39,271 nt of DNA from an uncultured Alphaproteobacteria bacterium (GCA_937967795.1 CALBSK010000109.1:1-39271); one strand, 5' to 3'; counted from the stretch's first letter, positions 15,163-23,216 are shown. Program-made: numbers and translations. Notes: generated by a model from the letters alone, not told the origin.

Positions 15163-15195
15163 AAAAGGGGAACCACCCTGAGAGTGCCCCCCTTT
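15163..15195 (-). terminator. probable Rho-independent terminator
   Basis: AAAGGGG (15164-15170) pairs with CCCCTTT (15189-15195) around a smaller CAC/GTG stem. On the minus strand the stem ends in CCCCTTTT. It follows the small gene ending at 15220. The T-run is short, so it may be weak. Confidence 0.45.
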
Positions 15196-15219
15196 ACGAC
15201 CTTACGGTTCGAGTTTAAA

Positions 15220-15399
15220 TTAAAAATCTTCGTCCATTTCGTCCTTAAAAACCTTATAGGCTTGAAATGCAGACCACCACGATCCTTGAAGATTTTTAAA
15301 GGAAATCTTTAAAAACTCCAATTGTGTATGGAACATGCGAATGTCCGCATCCAATTTTTTTAAGAGATATTCCGGGGAAAATTTTCTATTTTTGCTCAT
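15220..15399 (-). CDS. small uncharacterised protein
   Basis: 59 residues if started at the ATG at 15399 (MSKNRKFSPEYLLKKLDADI), which overlaps the end of the upstream gene by 14 bases; a longer 70-residue form from 15432 is possible. The product has a helical start and an aromatic C-terminal part (QGSWWSAFQAYKVFKDEMDE). No family is recognised. It is translated with the next gene as a two-gene unit. Confidence 0.5.
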   Translation of the reverse strand: MSKNRKFSPEYLLKKLDADIRMFHTQLEFLKISFKNLQGSWWSAFQAYKVFKDEMDEDF

Positions 15400-15574
15400 G
15401 GTCAAGACCTTCCTCATCCACCCACTGACCATAATCTGTTAAAAGATAATTTAATGTCTTTCGAGCCTCCTCTAATTCAAGAGAGGCTTGGACGACAGTC
15501 TCTTTAACAGTTGTAAATTGATCGGTTAGCTGTTGCGAAAGATACGCGACCTGCGCTAAGGTTAATTTAGGCAT
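15386..15574 (-). CDS. small helical protein, first gene of a two-gene unit
   Basis: 62 residues. A strong AGGAG lies just upstream of the ATG at 15574. The product is amphipathic helical (LAQVAYLSQQLTDQF, VVQASLELEEARKTLNYLL) and acidic at the end. The overlap with the following small gene and the strong ribosome binding site support a real bicistronic unit, with the size and layout of a toxin-antitoxin or accessory pair. No family is recognised. Confidence 0.5.
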   Translation of the reverse strand: MPKLTLAQVAYLSQQLTDQFTTVKETVVQASLELEEARKTLNYLLTDYGQWVDEEGLDHEQK

Positions 15575-15755
15575 GATAATCTCCTGTCGAGGTTATTATG
15601 TTTAGTGGGGCAAGAGCGTTTCCAGCGTCTCTTGTTCCACGCTTAGCTCATTATGAGTTAAGCCTTTTAAGTGTAGTCGCCTCTCCAATATTAGGCAAGC
15701 GAAAAAGTTTCTTTAGTTTTCAGTGCAGTATAAACTTTCTTGTGAGCTATTTAAT

Positions 15756-15800
15756 CTTTATTTTTACTTATTTTTACTTTTTACTTATTTTTACTTATTT
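15756..15800. repeat. imperfect tandem repeat of TTATTTTTAC
   Basis: About four imperfect copies of a 10-base T-rich unit. They lie in the 312-base gene-free stretch between 15575 and 15886, which also carries the hairpins described for 15830-15865. Confidence 0.6.
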
Positions 15801-15829
15801 CTCCTATTTTCGAATCTCGCTTAAATCAC

Positions 15830-15879
15830 GAGAGGGAAAATCCTCTCCGGGAAAAACACGGAGAGAAACTAACAGGAGG
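15830..15879 (+). promoter_or_regulatory. mutually exclusive hairpins ahead of a strong ribosome binding site
   Basis: CCTCTC (15842-15847) can pair upstream with GAGAGG (15830-15835). Overlapping CTCTCCG (15843-15849) can pair downstream with CGGAGAG (15859-15865). The two stems exclude each other. Nine bases later comes AGGAGG (15874-15879), the ribosome binding site of the acetyltransferase gene. This is the layout of a leader switch; the ligand or signal is unknown. Confidence 0.4.
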
Positions 15880-15886
15880 CTTTTGA

Positions 15887-16487
15887 ATGGGGGTCGAGTA
15901 CAAACTCTTAAATCAAAACTCTTTAGAAGACGTCGATAGATTTCTAGCAAAAGATTTTGCTGAACATGAACTAATGTCCAAAATTCTTTATATTCCACCA
16001 CAAGAACTACAAAAAGTTTTTTCTCTCTTAATTAAAGCATCTGTGAAAAATTCGTATATAGCCACAGACAAAACACTAGATAAGGTTATTGGAAGTATAA
16101 TTTGTAACGATTTTTCTTAATTTCTCGGTTTCTCAAAACCTTTGTTTTGAACTTCAAACCATTATGGAACTTCTTACCCTCCTCGAACAACGTTTTATAA
16201 GGGAATATCCAGAGTTTGCCAAAGAAAATGCCTCTTTATATCTTTATGCAGTTCATGTGGATGCTGCCTATACTGGAAAGGGAATTGGGACGAATTTATA
16301 TAAAATTGTAGAAGAGGAGGCTCGAAAGAAAGGATTTAAAAATATCGTCAGTATATCTACAGGACCCGTATCACAGCATATCAGTTTGCATAAAAGAGGG
16401 TTTAAAAAAATTGATGAGATACCCTATCAAAGTTTTCAATTTAAAGGAAAACCCATTTTTCCAACTCTAAAAAATCAAGCATTATGA
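15887..16487 (+). pseudogene. GNAT-family N-acetyltransferase, frameshifted
   Basis: The gene starts well (AGGAGG seven bases before the ATG) and reads to a premature TAA at 16118-16120. A one-base excess in the T5 tract at 16111-16115 accounts for this: in the next frame the protein continues FLNFSVSQNLCFELQTIMEL and runs to 16487. The second part has the acetyl-CoA-binding GNAT motif A (VDAAYTGKGIGTNLYKIVEE) and motif B (HISLHKRGFKKID). The end, IPYQSFQFKGKPIF, resembles eukaryotic arylalkylamine acetyltransferases. Total about 200 residues when joined, usual for the family. It is probably inactive unless the tract is a sequence error or slips. Confidence 0.8.
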
Positions 16488-16636
16488 TAATGGCTAAAGC
16501 TCTGTAGCTCACCTATTGCAGCTATAAAACTAATACCAACCTTTTAGTGATCACATGATAAAAATATCTAATGCAAAGACATATTTTGATTCATATAAAA
16601 AACTCTAGAACTAAGTGGTTATAAACTGAGTAGATT

Positions 16637-17827
16637 TTAGGCATTTTCCTGTTTAGATACAAGTTTCTTCATCTTATTTCCAATCAATTCAGCAGCTTCT
16701 CTTAAAGGCGCATCCGCCAAGTGGGCATAGCGTTGTGTTGTGGAGGCTTGTGTGTGGCCTAACAACTTACCTACAATACTCAAGCTTAATCCACTTGAAA
16801 CAAGATGAGAGGCAAAGGTATGCCGCAGGTCATGCATGCGAACGTCGGCAGCACCTGCTTTTTTTCGTATCGTATCCCAAGCTTTCTTAGGATCTTTAAG
16901 TGGTTCGCCTGGAACCTTCCCAGGAAATAAGAAAGAAGAGTCCGCTTGTTCTTTCATCTTTTTTAAGATTTCAAGAACGAGAGAAGAGACTGGAACATGC
17001 TCCATTTTGCGTTGTTTTGTTGAGTGGGCCTGTTTTGTCCACACTCCTTTTTCAAGATCGAATTGGTCCCAAGTAGCGCTTAACAGCTCAGTTTTTCTTG
17101 CCCCTGTTAGAATCAAAAGGCGGATGGCGTTGGCAACGTTTTGATTATGGTAAGTATCCAAAGCAGAGAATAATCTCTGAGACTCTTCATCATCAAGCCA
17201 ACGGTAGCGTTTCTGCTCTTTATATTTACCAACTCCCATGACAGGATTATCGGAACGCCAACCCCACTGAATGGCAAGATTAAACATTTTGCTCAAGAGA
17301 GCCATGGTCCTATTGGCTTGAATGGGTGTCTTTTGCAAGTCAGAGTTCAGCTTCTGTAAATCGAGTGTTGAAATGGCATCAACTCTTAGATGCCCATATC
17401 TTTTTAAAATAATGTTTTTTAATTTAGCCACATCTTCTTTATAGCTTTTGGGGGCTTTTTTTGTTTTTGCATGAAGATCTAAATATTTATCAGCGAGGTC
17501 CTGCATCGATTGTCCTGTGTTCCCAGCAACCACCTTCTGTTTGATGGAAGGGTCTTCCCCCGCCCCCACATTTAAAGATAGTTCTATGGCTTTTTGGCGT
17601 GCCAATTCCGTTGTTATAGGACCATGAACACCTATCTTTATTTTGTGAGTTTCTCTCTTTTTATTTCTGTATTGAAGAAAATAGGTTTTTTTACCAGAAG
17701 GATAAATTCTGAGACAAAATCCCGTTATTTCTGTATCCCATAGAACGACACGTTTTGCTGGATCTGGTAGAGCACTTTCTACAACTCGCTTCGTCAGTTT
17801 AACTTTATTCGTTTTTTGTGATGACAT
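16637..17827 (-). CDS. int: tyrosine recombinase, P4-type integrase
   Basis: 396 residues if started at the second ATG (17827), which has AGGGG at a proper distance; the ATG at 17833 lies directly on that site. The order is an N-terminal DUF4102-like domain (WDTEITGFCLRIYPSGKKTY), a SAM-like core-binding domain (about 105-190), and the catalytic domain with Arg in LTGARKTELL, His-x-x-Arg in HDLRHTFASH, the second His in LLGHTQ and Tyr in TTQRYAHL. All catalytic residues are present. It would integrate and excise an element at the tRNA-Thr 3' end located 190 bases upstream. Confidence 0.93.
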   Translation of the reverse strand: MSSQKTNKVKLTKRVVESALPDPAKRVVLWDTEITGFCLRIYPSGKKTYFLQYRNKKRETHKIKIGVHGPITTELARQKAIELSLNVGAGEDPSIKQKVVAGNTGQSMQDLADKYLDLHAKTKKAPKSYKEDVAKLKNIILKRYGHLRVDAISTLDLQKLNSDLQKTPIQANRTMALLSKMFNLAIQWGWRSDNPVMGVGKYKEQKRYRWLDDEESQRLFSALDTYHNQNVANAIRLLILTGARKTELLSATWDQFDLEKGVWTKQAHSTKQRKMEHVPVSSLVLEILKKMKEQADSSFLFPGKVPGEPLKDPKKAWDTIRKKAGAADVRMHDLRHTFASHLVSSGLSLSIVGKLLGHTQASTTQRYAHLADAPLREAAELIGNKMKKLVSKQENA

Positions 17828-17923
17828 ATCCATCCCCTTTTTATTGTATGTAGCTTAGCAAGCTCAAAACAAGAGTTCAATCAAAAAGGGGAGCATATGG
17901 GGAGCAACAGGCGTAGAAATGAG

Positions 17924-18010
17924 TAGACGTTTATAGATGTGTATAGACGCTTGCTTCTTTTATATTCTTGAAAAATCAATGCGTATAGACGTTTATAGAT
18001 GTGGGTAGAC
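17924..18010. promoter_or_regulatory. integrase arm-site-like array of four TAGAC motifs
   Basis: TAGAC occurs at 17924, 17944, 17986 and 18006, that is, two pairs each 20 bases apart, the pairs 62 bases apart. The first of each pair lies in an exact 18-base direct repeat, TAGACGTTTATAGATGTG (17924-17941 and 17986-18003). The array lies between the integrase gene and the tRNA fragment, where arm-type integrase or excisionase sites are expected. Confidence 0.6.
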
Positions 18011-18020
18011 ACATAATCCA

Positions 18021-18070
18021 CTTGATTTGTAATCAGTAGGTCGTTGGTTCGATTCCGACATCCGGCACCA
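18021..18070 (+). other. tRNA-Thr(TGT) 3' fragment, attachment site
   Basis: The sequence has an anticodon loop TTTGTAA (anticodon TGT), a variable region, a T arm with stem GTTGG/CCGAC around TTCGATT, and an acceptor end ATCCGGC followed by ACCA. The 5' half (D arm and a GCCGGAT start) is not found upstream or elsewhere in the window. This is the typical att remnant left by an integrase that targets the 3' part of a tRNA gene. No second copy was found in the window, so the other end of the element is outside or eroded. Confidence 0.85.
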
Positions 18071-18280
18071 GTGATTTCTCTCATTTTTTTAAGCAGCTCC
18101 TTGGCTTATGGGGACTTTCTTCTGCTTGAAACCTACCTTAAAATTACTCCAAACATCCTCTGATTTGCTCTCACCAGGTGACAATATGTGTCATTGACAG
18201 TTAGAATGAAGCTCTCCTGATGAACGAGTGGCAGGCAGAATGGGAGGAATAAAGGAGCCCACAAATAGTCATACATAACC

Positions 18281-19162
18281 TCAACTTTGGATAAGGGCTA
18301 TTGAATAAAATTTCATATTTGGTTTGTTTTCTTTGAGTTGATAGGCCGTAAGGCAGGAGAGAATATTTATGCAAGCATTGGTGGGAGATCGATGCCTCGT
18401 ATGAGAAAGATTCATATGAATTTTTAAGATATCGAAGAGAGTTTCGATGAGGAATCTTTTTCTAAGCATAAGCTTTTCAATCACAGGCATAAGGTGATTT
18501 TTCATATTCCGCTTGATCCCTGTAATCAATTTAAGGCCTCTCTGATAAAGAGTTTTAAAAAGGTTTTGTGAAATATAGCCCTTATCAGCAAAAAGACTTC
18601 CTTTAAGACGGACTGTCATCTCATCCAAAACCGTACGTTCATCAACATTCCCAGGCGTTATTTTAACAGCCACGATACTCCCTTTATGGTTGATCACAAG
18701 ATGAAGCTTTAACCCATAAAACCAACCCATGGTTGTTTTGCCTCGTGGTGGTAGACCCTTAAACACACGATTACGGTTGATACGTTTGTTATGGCACATT
18801 GGAAGAGACGTCGCATCAGCGATATAAATTCCAGTTTCTCCTCCAAACAAGCTTTGTAAGAGCACGCATAAAGGAGTAAAAAGACGCGGCATTAATTGAA
18901 GAAACCGACTGTAGCTCAGTAATTTTGGAAAATCTTGTTTGTGAAAGTGAGAAATATGAAAACAGTAAAAATATTTAAAGTTTTTACAGGGACTAAAATG
19001 AAAAAGAATCATGATTGTGAGCATCTCACGGAGGGCCATTTCACAGGATCTATAACGCTTTTTCCCTGTATCAATAAGGCGATATTTTTCCCATTCTTCA
19101 TAGGATTTGCAAAATTCATCGAGGCAAAAAAATAAAGCTGTGATATTGTATAGTATTTCCAC
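18281..19162 (-). CDS. IS982-family transposase
   Basis: 293 residues, full length for the family. Catalytic residues: Asp in YIADATSLPMCHNKRI, Asp in GSLFADKGYIS, Glu in RKRFLIETLFDILK. The GWFYGLKLHLVIN segment is typical of IS982 transposases. The frame is intact and ends within the left terminal repeat. No strong ribosome binding site is seen. Confidence 0.88.
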   Translation of the reverse strand: MEILYNITALFFCLDEFCKSYEEWEKYRLIDTGKKRYRSCEMALREMLTIMILFHFSPCKNFKYFYCFHISHFHKQDFPKLLSYSRFLQLMPRLFTPLCVLLQSLFGGETGIYIADATSLPMCHNKRINRNRVFKGLPPRGKTTMGWFYGLKLHLVINHKGSIVAVKITPGNVDERTVLDEMTVRLKGSLFADKGYISQNLFKTLYQRGLKLITGIKRNMKNHLMPVIEKLMLRKRFLIETLFDILKIHMNLSHTRHRSPTNACINILSCLTAYQLKENKPNMKFYSIALIQS

Positions 19163-19194
19163 TATAAGATAAGAGACTTCTGAAGGTTTAAGCA

Positions 19195-19297
19195 GATCCT
19201 GAGCTCGCCCCTAAAGGGGCTCCTCAGGATGACAATTATGTCATTTTTCAAAGAACTAAACGTCATCCTGAGACCCGCAAAGCGGGGACTCAGGATC
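19195..19297. repeat. two inverted palindromic repeat units inside the IS982 element
   Basis: Unit one has GATCCTGAG (19195-19203) facing CTCAGGATGAC (19223-19233) with an inner GCCCC/GGGGC stem. Unit two has GTCATCCTGAG (19262-19272) facing CTCAGGATC (19289-19297) with an inner CCCGC/GCGGG stem. The units are inverted to each other. Their arms start or end with GTCATCC/GGATGAC, as does the unit at 37001. Confidence 0.75.
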
Positions 19298-19348
19298 TCA
19301 TGAATTCTTCCAGTGCGCTCTCAACTTATCCGAGAAATACTATAGTTC

Positions 19349-19402
19349 ATAGGCTAAGCCCCTTTCTTATTTTTTCGTAGATTTAAGAACGGCTTAGCCT
19401 AT
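19349..19402. repeat. perfect 12-bp inverted repeat near the right end of the IS
   Basis: ATAGGCTAAGCC (19349-19360) and GGCTTAGCCTAT (19391-19402) can form a stem with a 30-base loop. It is separate from the palindromic units above and from the terminal repeat. Its role is unknown. Confidence 0.7.
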
Positions 19403-19441
19403 CATATTTTCTTCCTTATCCAAAGTTGGGGTTATTTTAGT

Positions 19442-20308
19442 TCACAAACGAAATGTGAAATTTTCGCTCGGGGAGACGAGCCCATGCGGATGTAAAGAGC
19501 CGGCGTCCTCTATAGCGCTTTTTTTATATTTTCTTAATAAATTTTCTGATCCGAGATCCTCCATAGATTCTGTAGTTAAATAATCACAAGAGGACATATG
19601 ATAATAATCACAAGAGGACATATGATCGTCCGCATTCTCTCCCCCCCATGTCCAAAAGATCCCGATAGGAGCTCTTGCGGCATCCCAGTGACCACTCGTT
19701 ATAACCGCCCGTAAATGATGCTTCTCAGCGATGGAAGGCAGCTCTTTGTTGACTAAAAACCGTGGCAGGACCCATATCTCAATCTTCAGAGCATTCGCTG
19801 GAGTCTGTACCTTGCGATACCCCATGTTGATACTCAGATAGTGTCCTGTATCTCCACACTTTGATAGGTCAAATTCCCCTTCTAAGGGGTTCGGGAATGA
19901 TGAAATGAATAAGTTAACCTGATCTTCCTCACTGTTAGGGTTAGGCTTATATGTAAGTCTACCTTTAAATAGGCTCCAGAAGACATCCCTATGTTGCGGT
20001 GGTATATTAAAATGTTCGCAAATCCAATTTTTTGAATTGCGGCTTATGATTTCGTTCCAGTCTTTACAAACAAGCGATAAGGGTATCCCAATATTCTTCA
20101 TAATATCTCGGAAATTTGTTGTCTTCGTTTTTTCTGACATAAACGCAACTTTTAGGGTTTCCTCCTTCATCTCTACTGGAAGCTCCTCAAATTTAATCGA
20201 CAATGATGTTTTTGTCGATTTTTCTTGCTCTTCCATAGCTTGTGCTGGCTGCTGACTTAATGCTACAAGAGCGCACATCGTCCATAAAGGTTTCTTCATA
20301 AATACCAT
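19442..20308 (-). CDS. secreted F-box-like protein
   Basis: 288 residues; AAGGAG lies eight bases before the ATG. Residues 1-24 form a signal peptide ending PAQA, followed by ME. Residues 39-95 look like an F-box with an insertion: FEELPVEMKEETLKVAF, then IPLSLVCKDWNEIISRNSKN. The C-terminal region (about 100-288) has no recognised fold. Residues about 229-244 contain an exact internal repeat, HMSSCDYYHMSSCDY, from a 24-base tandem duplication. The stop codon lies next to the end of the IS982 copy, so the 3' end may have been altered. A host-directed role is inferred. Confidence 0.7.
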   Translation of the reverse strand: MVFMKKPLWTMCALVALSQQPAQAMEEQEKSTKTSLSIKFEELPVEMKEETLKVAFMSEKTKTTNFRDIMKNIGIPLSLVCKDWNEIISRNSKNWICEHFNIPPQHRDVFWSLFKGRLTYKPNPNSEEDQVNLFISSFPNPLEGEFDLSKCGDTGHYLSINMGYRKVQTPANALKIEIWVLPRFLVNKELPSIAEKHHLRAVITSGHWDAARAPIGIFWTWGGENADDHMSSCDYYHMSSCDYLTTESMEDLGSENLLRKYKKSAIEDAGSLHPHGLVSPSENFTFRL

Positions 20309-20420
20309 AATAACTACTCCTTAAATAAACACTCTACAAGGCATCCCTCATGATTTTATGCGTATATCAATATCCTAACTACTTCCTAAGAAGAATATAC
20401 ACACTATCATAAAAGCTTAA

Positions 20421-20549
20421 TTAAATATTAAATAAGTATTCTTTCTTCATAAGACAAGTATTATTTTGCCCGCCTTGGCTCAAAACTTCTGTTAGGTGAT
20501 CTTTAAATTCTCCTAGCTGAATCCGCTCAACTACATTATCTTTCTTCAT
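20421..20549 (-). pseudogene. IS256-like transposase, N-terminal relic
   Basis: A 42-codon frame reads VVERIQLGEFKDHLTEVLSQ then GGQ, the opening of mutator/IS256-family transposases (usually about 400 residues), then runs into unrelated sequence and stops. AAGGAAAG precedes the ATG. It is a short remnant. Confidence 0.6.
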
Positions 20550-20609
20550 GGCGTATCTTTCCTTTCTCTTTGAAGGGTTATGGCAGAGTTTTCACCGCCA
20601 TGATACGCC
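20550..20609. repeat. nested inverted repeats next to the IS256 relic
   Basis: GGCGTATC (20550-20557) pairs with GATACGCC (20602-20609), and inside it ATGGC (20580-20584) pairs with GCCAT (20597-20601). It abuts the relic's start codon and may be the old element end. The rest of 20309-20764 shows no further gene. Confidence 0.55.
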
Positions 20610-20764
20610 ACCTCCTATTTTCCCTCCATCACTAACTTTTGCGATTAACTCTTTAGGTCTTCCCCTCTCTTACTTTATTCATTTTTAGTATTTCTTAAGA
20701 AGAATAAGGTAGACTAAAAAAATGAAAAAAATATGGATGAGTTTGTTAACTCACGGAGGGAAAC

Positions 20765-20908
20765 ATGAAATCTTTAGTTTTTTTGATTATTTTGAGCGGT
20801 ATGATTCTCTCTCTTTCAGCTTGTAATACAATAAGAGGGGCGGGAGAGGATGTAGCTTACACAGGAGGGGCTATCGAAAGGGCAGCAACGCCCTCTTCTT
20901 ACTATTAA
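20765..20908 (+). CDS. ecnB: entericidin-like small lipoprotein
   Basis: 47 residues; GGAGG lies seven bases before the ATG. The signal peptide ends in the lipobox LSAC, with the lipidated Cys at residue 20, and the mature part reads CNTIRGAGEDVAYTGGAIER. The CNTxxGxGxD...GxxI pattern is that of entericidin A/B-family lipoproteins, small envelope proteins whose cellular role is poorly settled. The length is usual. It stands alone, convergent with hppA. Confidence 0.85.
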   Translation: MKSLVFLIILSGMILSLSACNTIRGAGEDVAYTGGAIERAATPSSYY

Positions 20909-20952
20909 CCTCCGTTCGTAAGAAATTTAAGGAAATCTCCCATGAGGAAGAA

Positions 20953-20973
20953 GGAAGGGGCAATGCCCTTTCC
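20953..20973. terminator. possible bidirectional terminator
   Basis: GGAAGGGGC (20953-20961) pairs with GCCCTTTCC (20965-20973) around a three-base loop, with one mismatch. It lies between the convergent lipoprotein gene and hppA. T-runs are poor, so it is uncertain. Confidence 0.4.
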
Positions 20974-20991
20974 ATTCTCTCAAACAAGGTT

Positions 20992-23070
20992 TTATCGTGC
21001 CAATATGGCAAGCAACAGGAGGGCTACGATGTTAATGATCTTAATCATCGGGTTTACGGCAGGGCCAGCTGTATCCTTATAGGGATCACCAACTGTATCT
21101 CCTGTAACGGCTGCTTTGTGCGCCTCTGAACCTTTACCGCCAAAATGCCCATCTTCAATATACTTTTTAGCATTATCCCAAGCTCCTCCCCCAGAAGTCA
21201 TAGAAATGGCGACAAAAAGACCTGTAATAATAGTACCTAATAACATAGCGCCTAATGTGGTAAACGCTTCTGCTTGGCCTGCAACCCGTACAATGACAAA
21301 ATAAAGAACAGGAGGCGCTAAAACAGGCAACAAAGAAGGGACAATCATCTCCCGAATTGCAGCCTTCGTCAAAATGTCAACGGCTTTACTATATTCAGGT
21401 TTAGCCTTTCCTTGCATAATTCCTTTAATTTCTTTAAATTGGCGACGCACCTCAACGACCACAGCTCCCCCCGCACGACCTACGGCCTTAAGACCAAGAG
21501 CGCCGAAGAGATAGGGGAGAAGCCCTCCCACAAAAAGACCCACGACTACATAAGGATCCTGTAGATTAAAATGAATACTCAACTGAGGGAAAAAATGGGT
21601 CAGGTCTTCTGTATAGGCTGCAAACAGAACAAGAGCGGCAAGCCCAGCTGAACCAATGGCATAGCCTTTGGTGACAGCTTTTGTTGTATTTCCAACTGCA
21701 TCGAGGGCGTCTGTTACTTTTCGTACAGAAGCTGGCAAATCGGACATCTCAGCAATCCCGCCTGCGTTATCGGTCACAGGACCATAAGCATCAAGAGCCA
21801 CAATCATGCCGGCCAGAGCCAGCATGGTTGTCGCTGCAATTCCAATTCCAAAAAGACCTGCATTTGTAAACGAGACAAGAATCCCTCCACAAATCACCAA
21901 AACGGGAAGGGCTGTGGATTCCATTGAAACGGCAAGTCCTTGGATAATGTTTGTGGCGTGCCCTGTGGTTGACGCTTCTGCAATACTGCGCACGGGGCGA
22001 AAATTTGTGGCGGTGTAATATTCCGTGATCCATACCAACAGACCCGTGACGACAAGCCCGGTAAGGGCGCTATAAAGAATATTCATACCTGTAAAGATTT
22101 TTCCTTCAACCGTTAAAGGTTGATCAAGCCCAAGAAGATTCATCGTGACCCATATAATAAGCCCTGCGGAAACAAGAGAAGCGGCAAAGAGCCCTTTATA
22201 AAGGGCTGCCATAATGTTTTCACTTGATCCCAACCGAACAAAAAATGTTCCAATAACAGAACCGATAATACACACAGCTCCAATAGCTAAAGGATAGACC
22301 ATGAGGATTTCTTGCGCAGCTCCTGTAAAGAAAAGAGCGGCAAGCTGCATGGTAGCTACAATTGTGACCACATAGGTTTCAAAGAGATCGGCTGCCATTC
22401 CCGCACAATCCCCGACGTTATCTCCCACATTATCCGCAATCACCGCTGCGTTTCGAGGATCATCTTCTGGAATACCAGCTTCAATTTTTCCAACGAGATC
22501 GGCACCCACGTCGGCACCTTTCGTGAAAATTCCACCACCTAACCGCGCAAAGATGGAAATCAGGGATGCTCCGAAACTCAGGGAGAGGAGAGCTTCCATG
22601 ATATGGCGTATTTCCGCCCCTCCTTGACGAAGATACATGTAATAAAGAGTTACCCCTAAAAGGCCTAAACCCACAACCAGCATCCCTGTGATAGCCCCCG
22701 CTTTAAAAGCGATATCAAGAGCGGGGATAAGACCCGTACGAGCTGCTTCCGTGGTTCGCACATTGGCTCTCACGGACACATTCATACCGATATACCCCGC
22801 AATACCCGACAAGAAAGCTCCGCTAACAAACCCAATCGCTGCATGTTTTCCTAAAGCCCATCCCAGAAAAGCTGCTACACCTACACCCACGATTCCAATC
22901 GTCGTGTATTGACGATTCAGATAGGCGCTGGCTCCCTCTTGAATGGCTGCGGCAATTTCTTGCATTCGAGCTGTTCCTGTAGAACAGGCAAAAACTTTAC
23001 GGCTTGCGTACGCCCCATAAAGAAGGGCGAGAAGAGCACACGCCAAAATATAAAGGTATATCGTTGACAT
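20992..23070 (-). CDS. hppA: membrane-bound proton-translocating pyrophosphatase
   Basis: 692 residues, usual length, with about 16 membrane helices. The enzyme hydrolyses cytoplasmic pyrophosphate and pumps protons. Visible core motifs are TKGADVGADLVGKIEAGIPE, DDPRNAAVIADNVGDNVGD, and the C-terminal SGGGAWDNAKKYIEDG and GDTVGDPYKDTAGPAVNP. GNTTKAVTKG carries Lys at the position that is Ala in K+-dependent enzymes, so this is the K+-independent H+-pumping type by family rule. AAGGAT precedes the ATG. It is ordinary chromosomal content in alphaproteobacteria. Confidence 0.97.
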   Translation of the reverse strand: MSTIYLYILACALLALLYGAYASRKVFACSTGTARMQEIAAAIQEGASAYLNRQYTTIGIVGVGVAAFLGWALGKHAAIGFVSGAFLSGIAGYIGMNVSVRANVRTTEAARTGLIPALDIAFKAGAITGMLVVGLGLLGVTLYYMYLRQGGAEIRHIMEALLSLSFGASLISIFARLGGGIFTKGADVGADLVGKIEAGIPEDDPRNAAVIADNVGDNVGDCAGMAADLFETYVVTIVATMQLAALFFTGAAQEILMVYPLAIGAVCIIGSVIGTFFVRLGSSENIMAALYKGLFAASLVSAGLIIWVTMNLLGLDQPLTVEGKIFTGMNILYSALTGLVVTGLLVWITEYYTATNFRPVRSIAEASTTGHATNIIQGLAVSMESTALPVLVICGGILVSFTNAGLFGIGIAATTMLALAGMIVALDAYGPVTDNAGGIAEMSDLPASVRKVTDALDAVGNTTKAVTKGYAIGSAGLAALVLFAAYTEDLTHFFPQLSIHFNLQDPYVVVGLFVGGLLPYLFGALGLKAVGRAGGAVVVEVRRQFKEIKGIMQGKAKPEYSKAVDILTKAAIREMIVPSLLPVLAPPVLYFVIVRVAGQAEAFTTLGAMLLGTIITGLFVAISMTSGGGAWDNAKKYIEDGHFGGKGSEAHKAAVTGDTVGDPYKDTAGPAVNPMIKIINIVALLLLAILAR

Positions 23071-23216
23071 TTTTTATCCTTTTGTTGATGAGTTATCATT
23101 TCATACAAAACGGAAGATGCCAGAAACTTTCTCATTGAGCAATGGGTTTATGAATCCAAAATCCACTATCAAAATTTAGGATTGTTCCCTTGTTTTTCCG
23201 CAATTCAAAAACATGA

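Larger units (their letters stand above)
18275..19435 (-). mobile_element. IS982-type insertion sequence with 22-bp inverted repeats
   Basis: Terminal inverted repeats with one mismatch are visible: ATAACCTCAACTTTGGATAA... at 18275-18296 and the complement ...TTATCCAAAGTTGGGGTTAT at 19414-19435. The transposase stop codon lies inside the left repeat. About 250 bases between the transposase start and the right repeat hold palindromes not expected in a simple IS982. No clear target duplication is seen. The right end lies six bases from the stop of the F-box-like gene at 19442. Confidence 0.75.

Noticed and set aside
17881..18084. Minus-strand frame reading GCRNRTNDLLITNQ
   Set aside because: It is the antisense of the tRNA-Thr fragment, a well-known source of spurious proteins.
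18071..18274. Short minus-strand frame ending in NFKVGFKQKKVPISQGAA
   Set aside because: About 33 codons without a start or a recognisable family; it may be the tail of a lost gene but cannot be supported.
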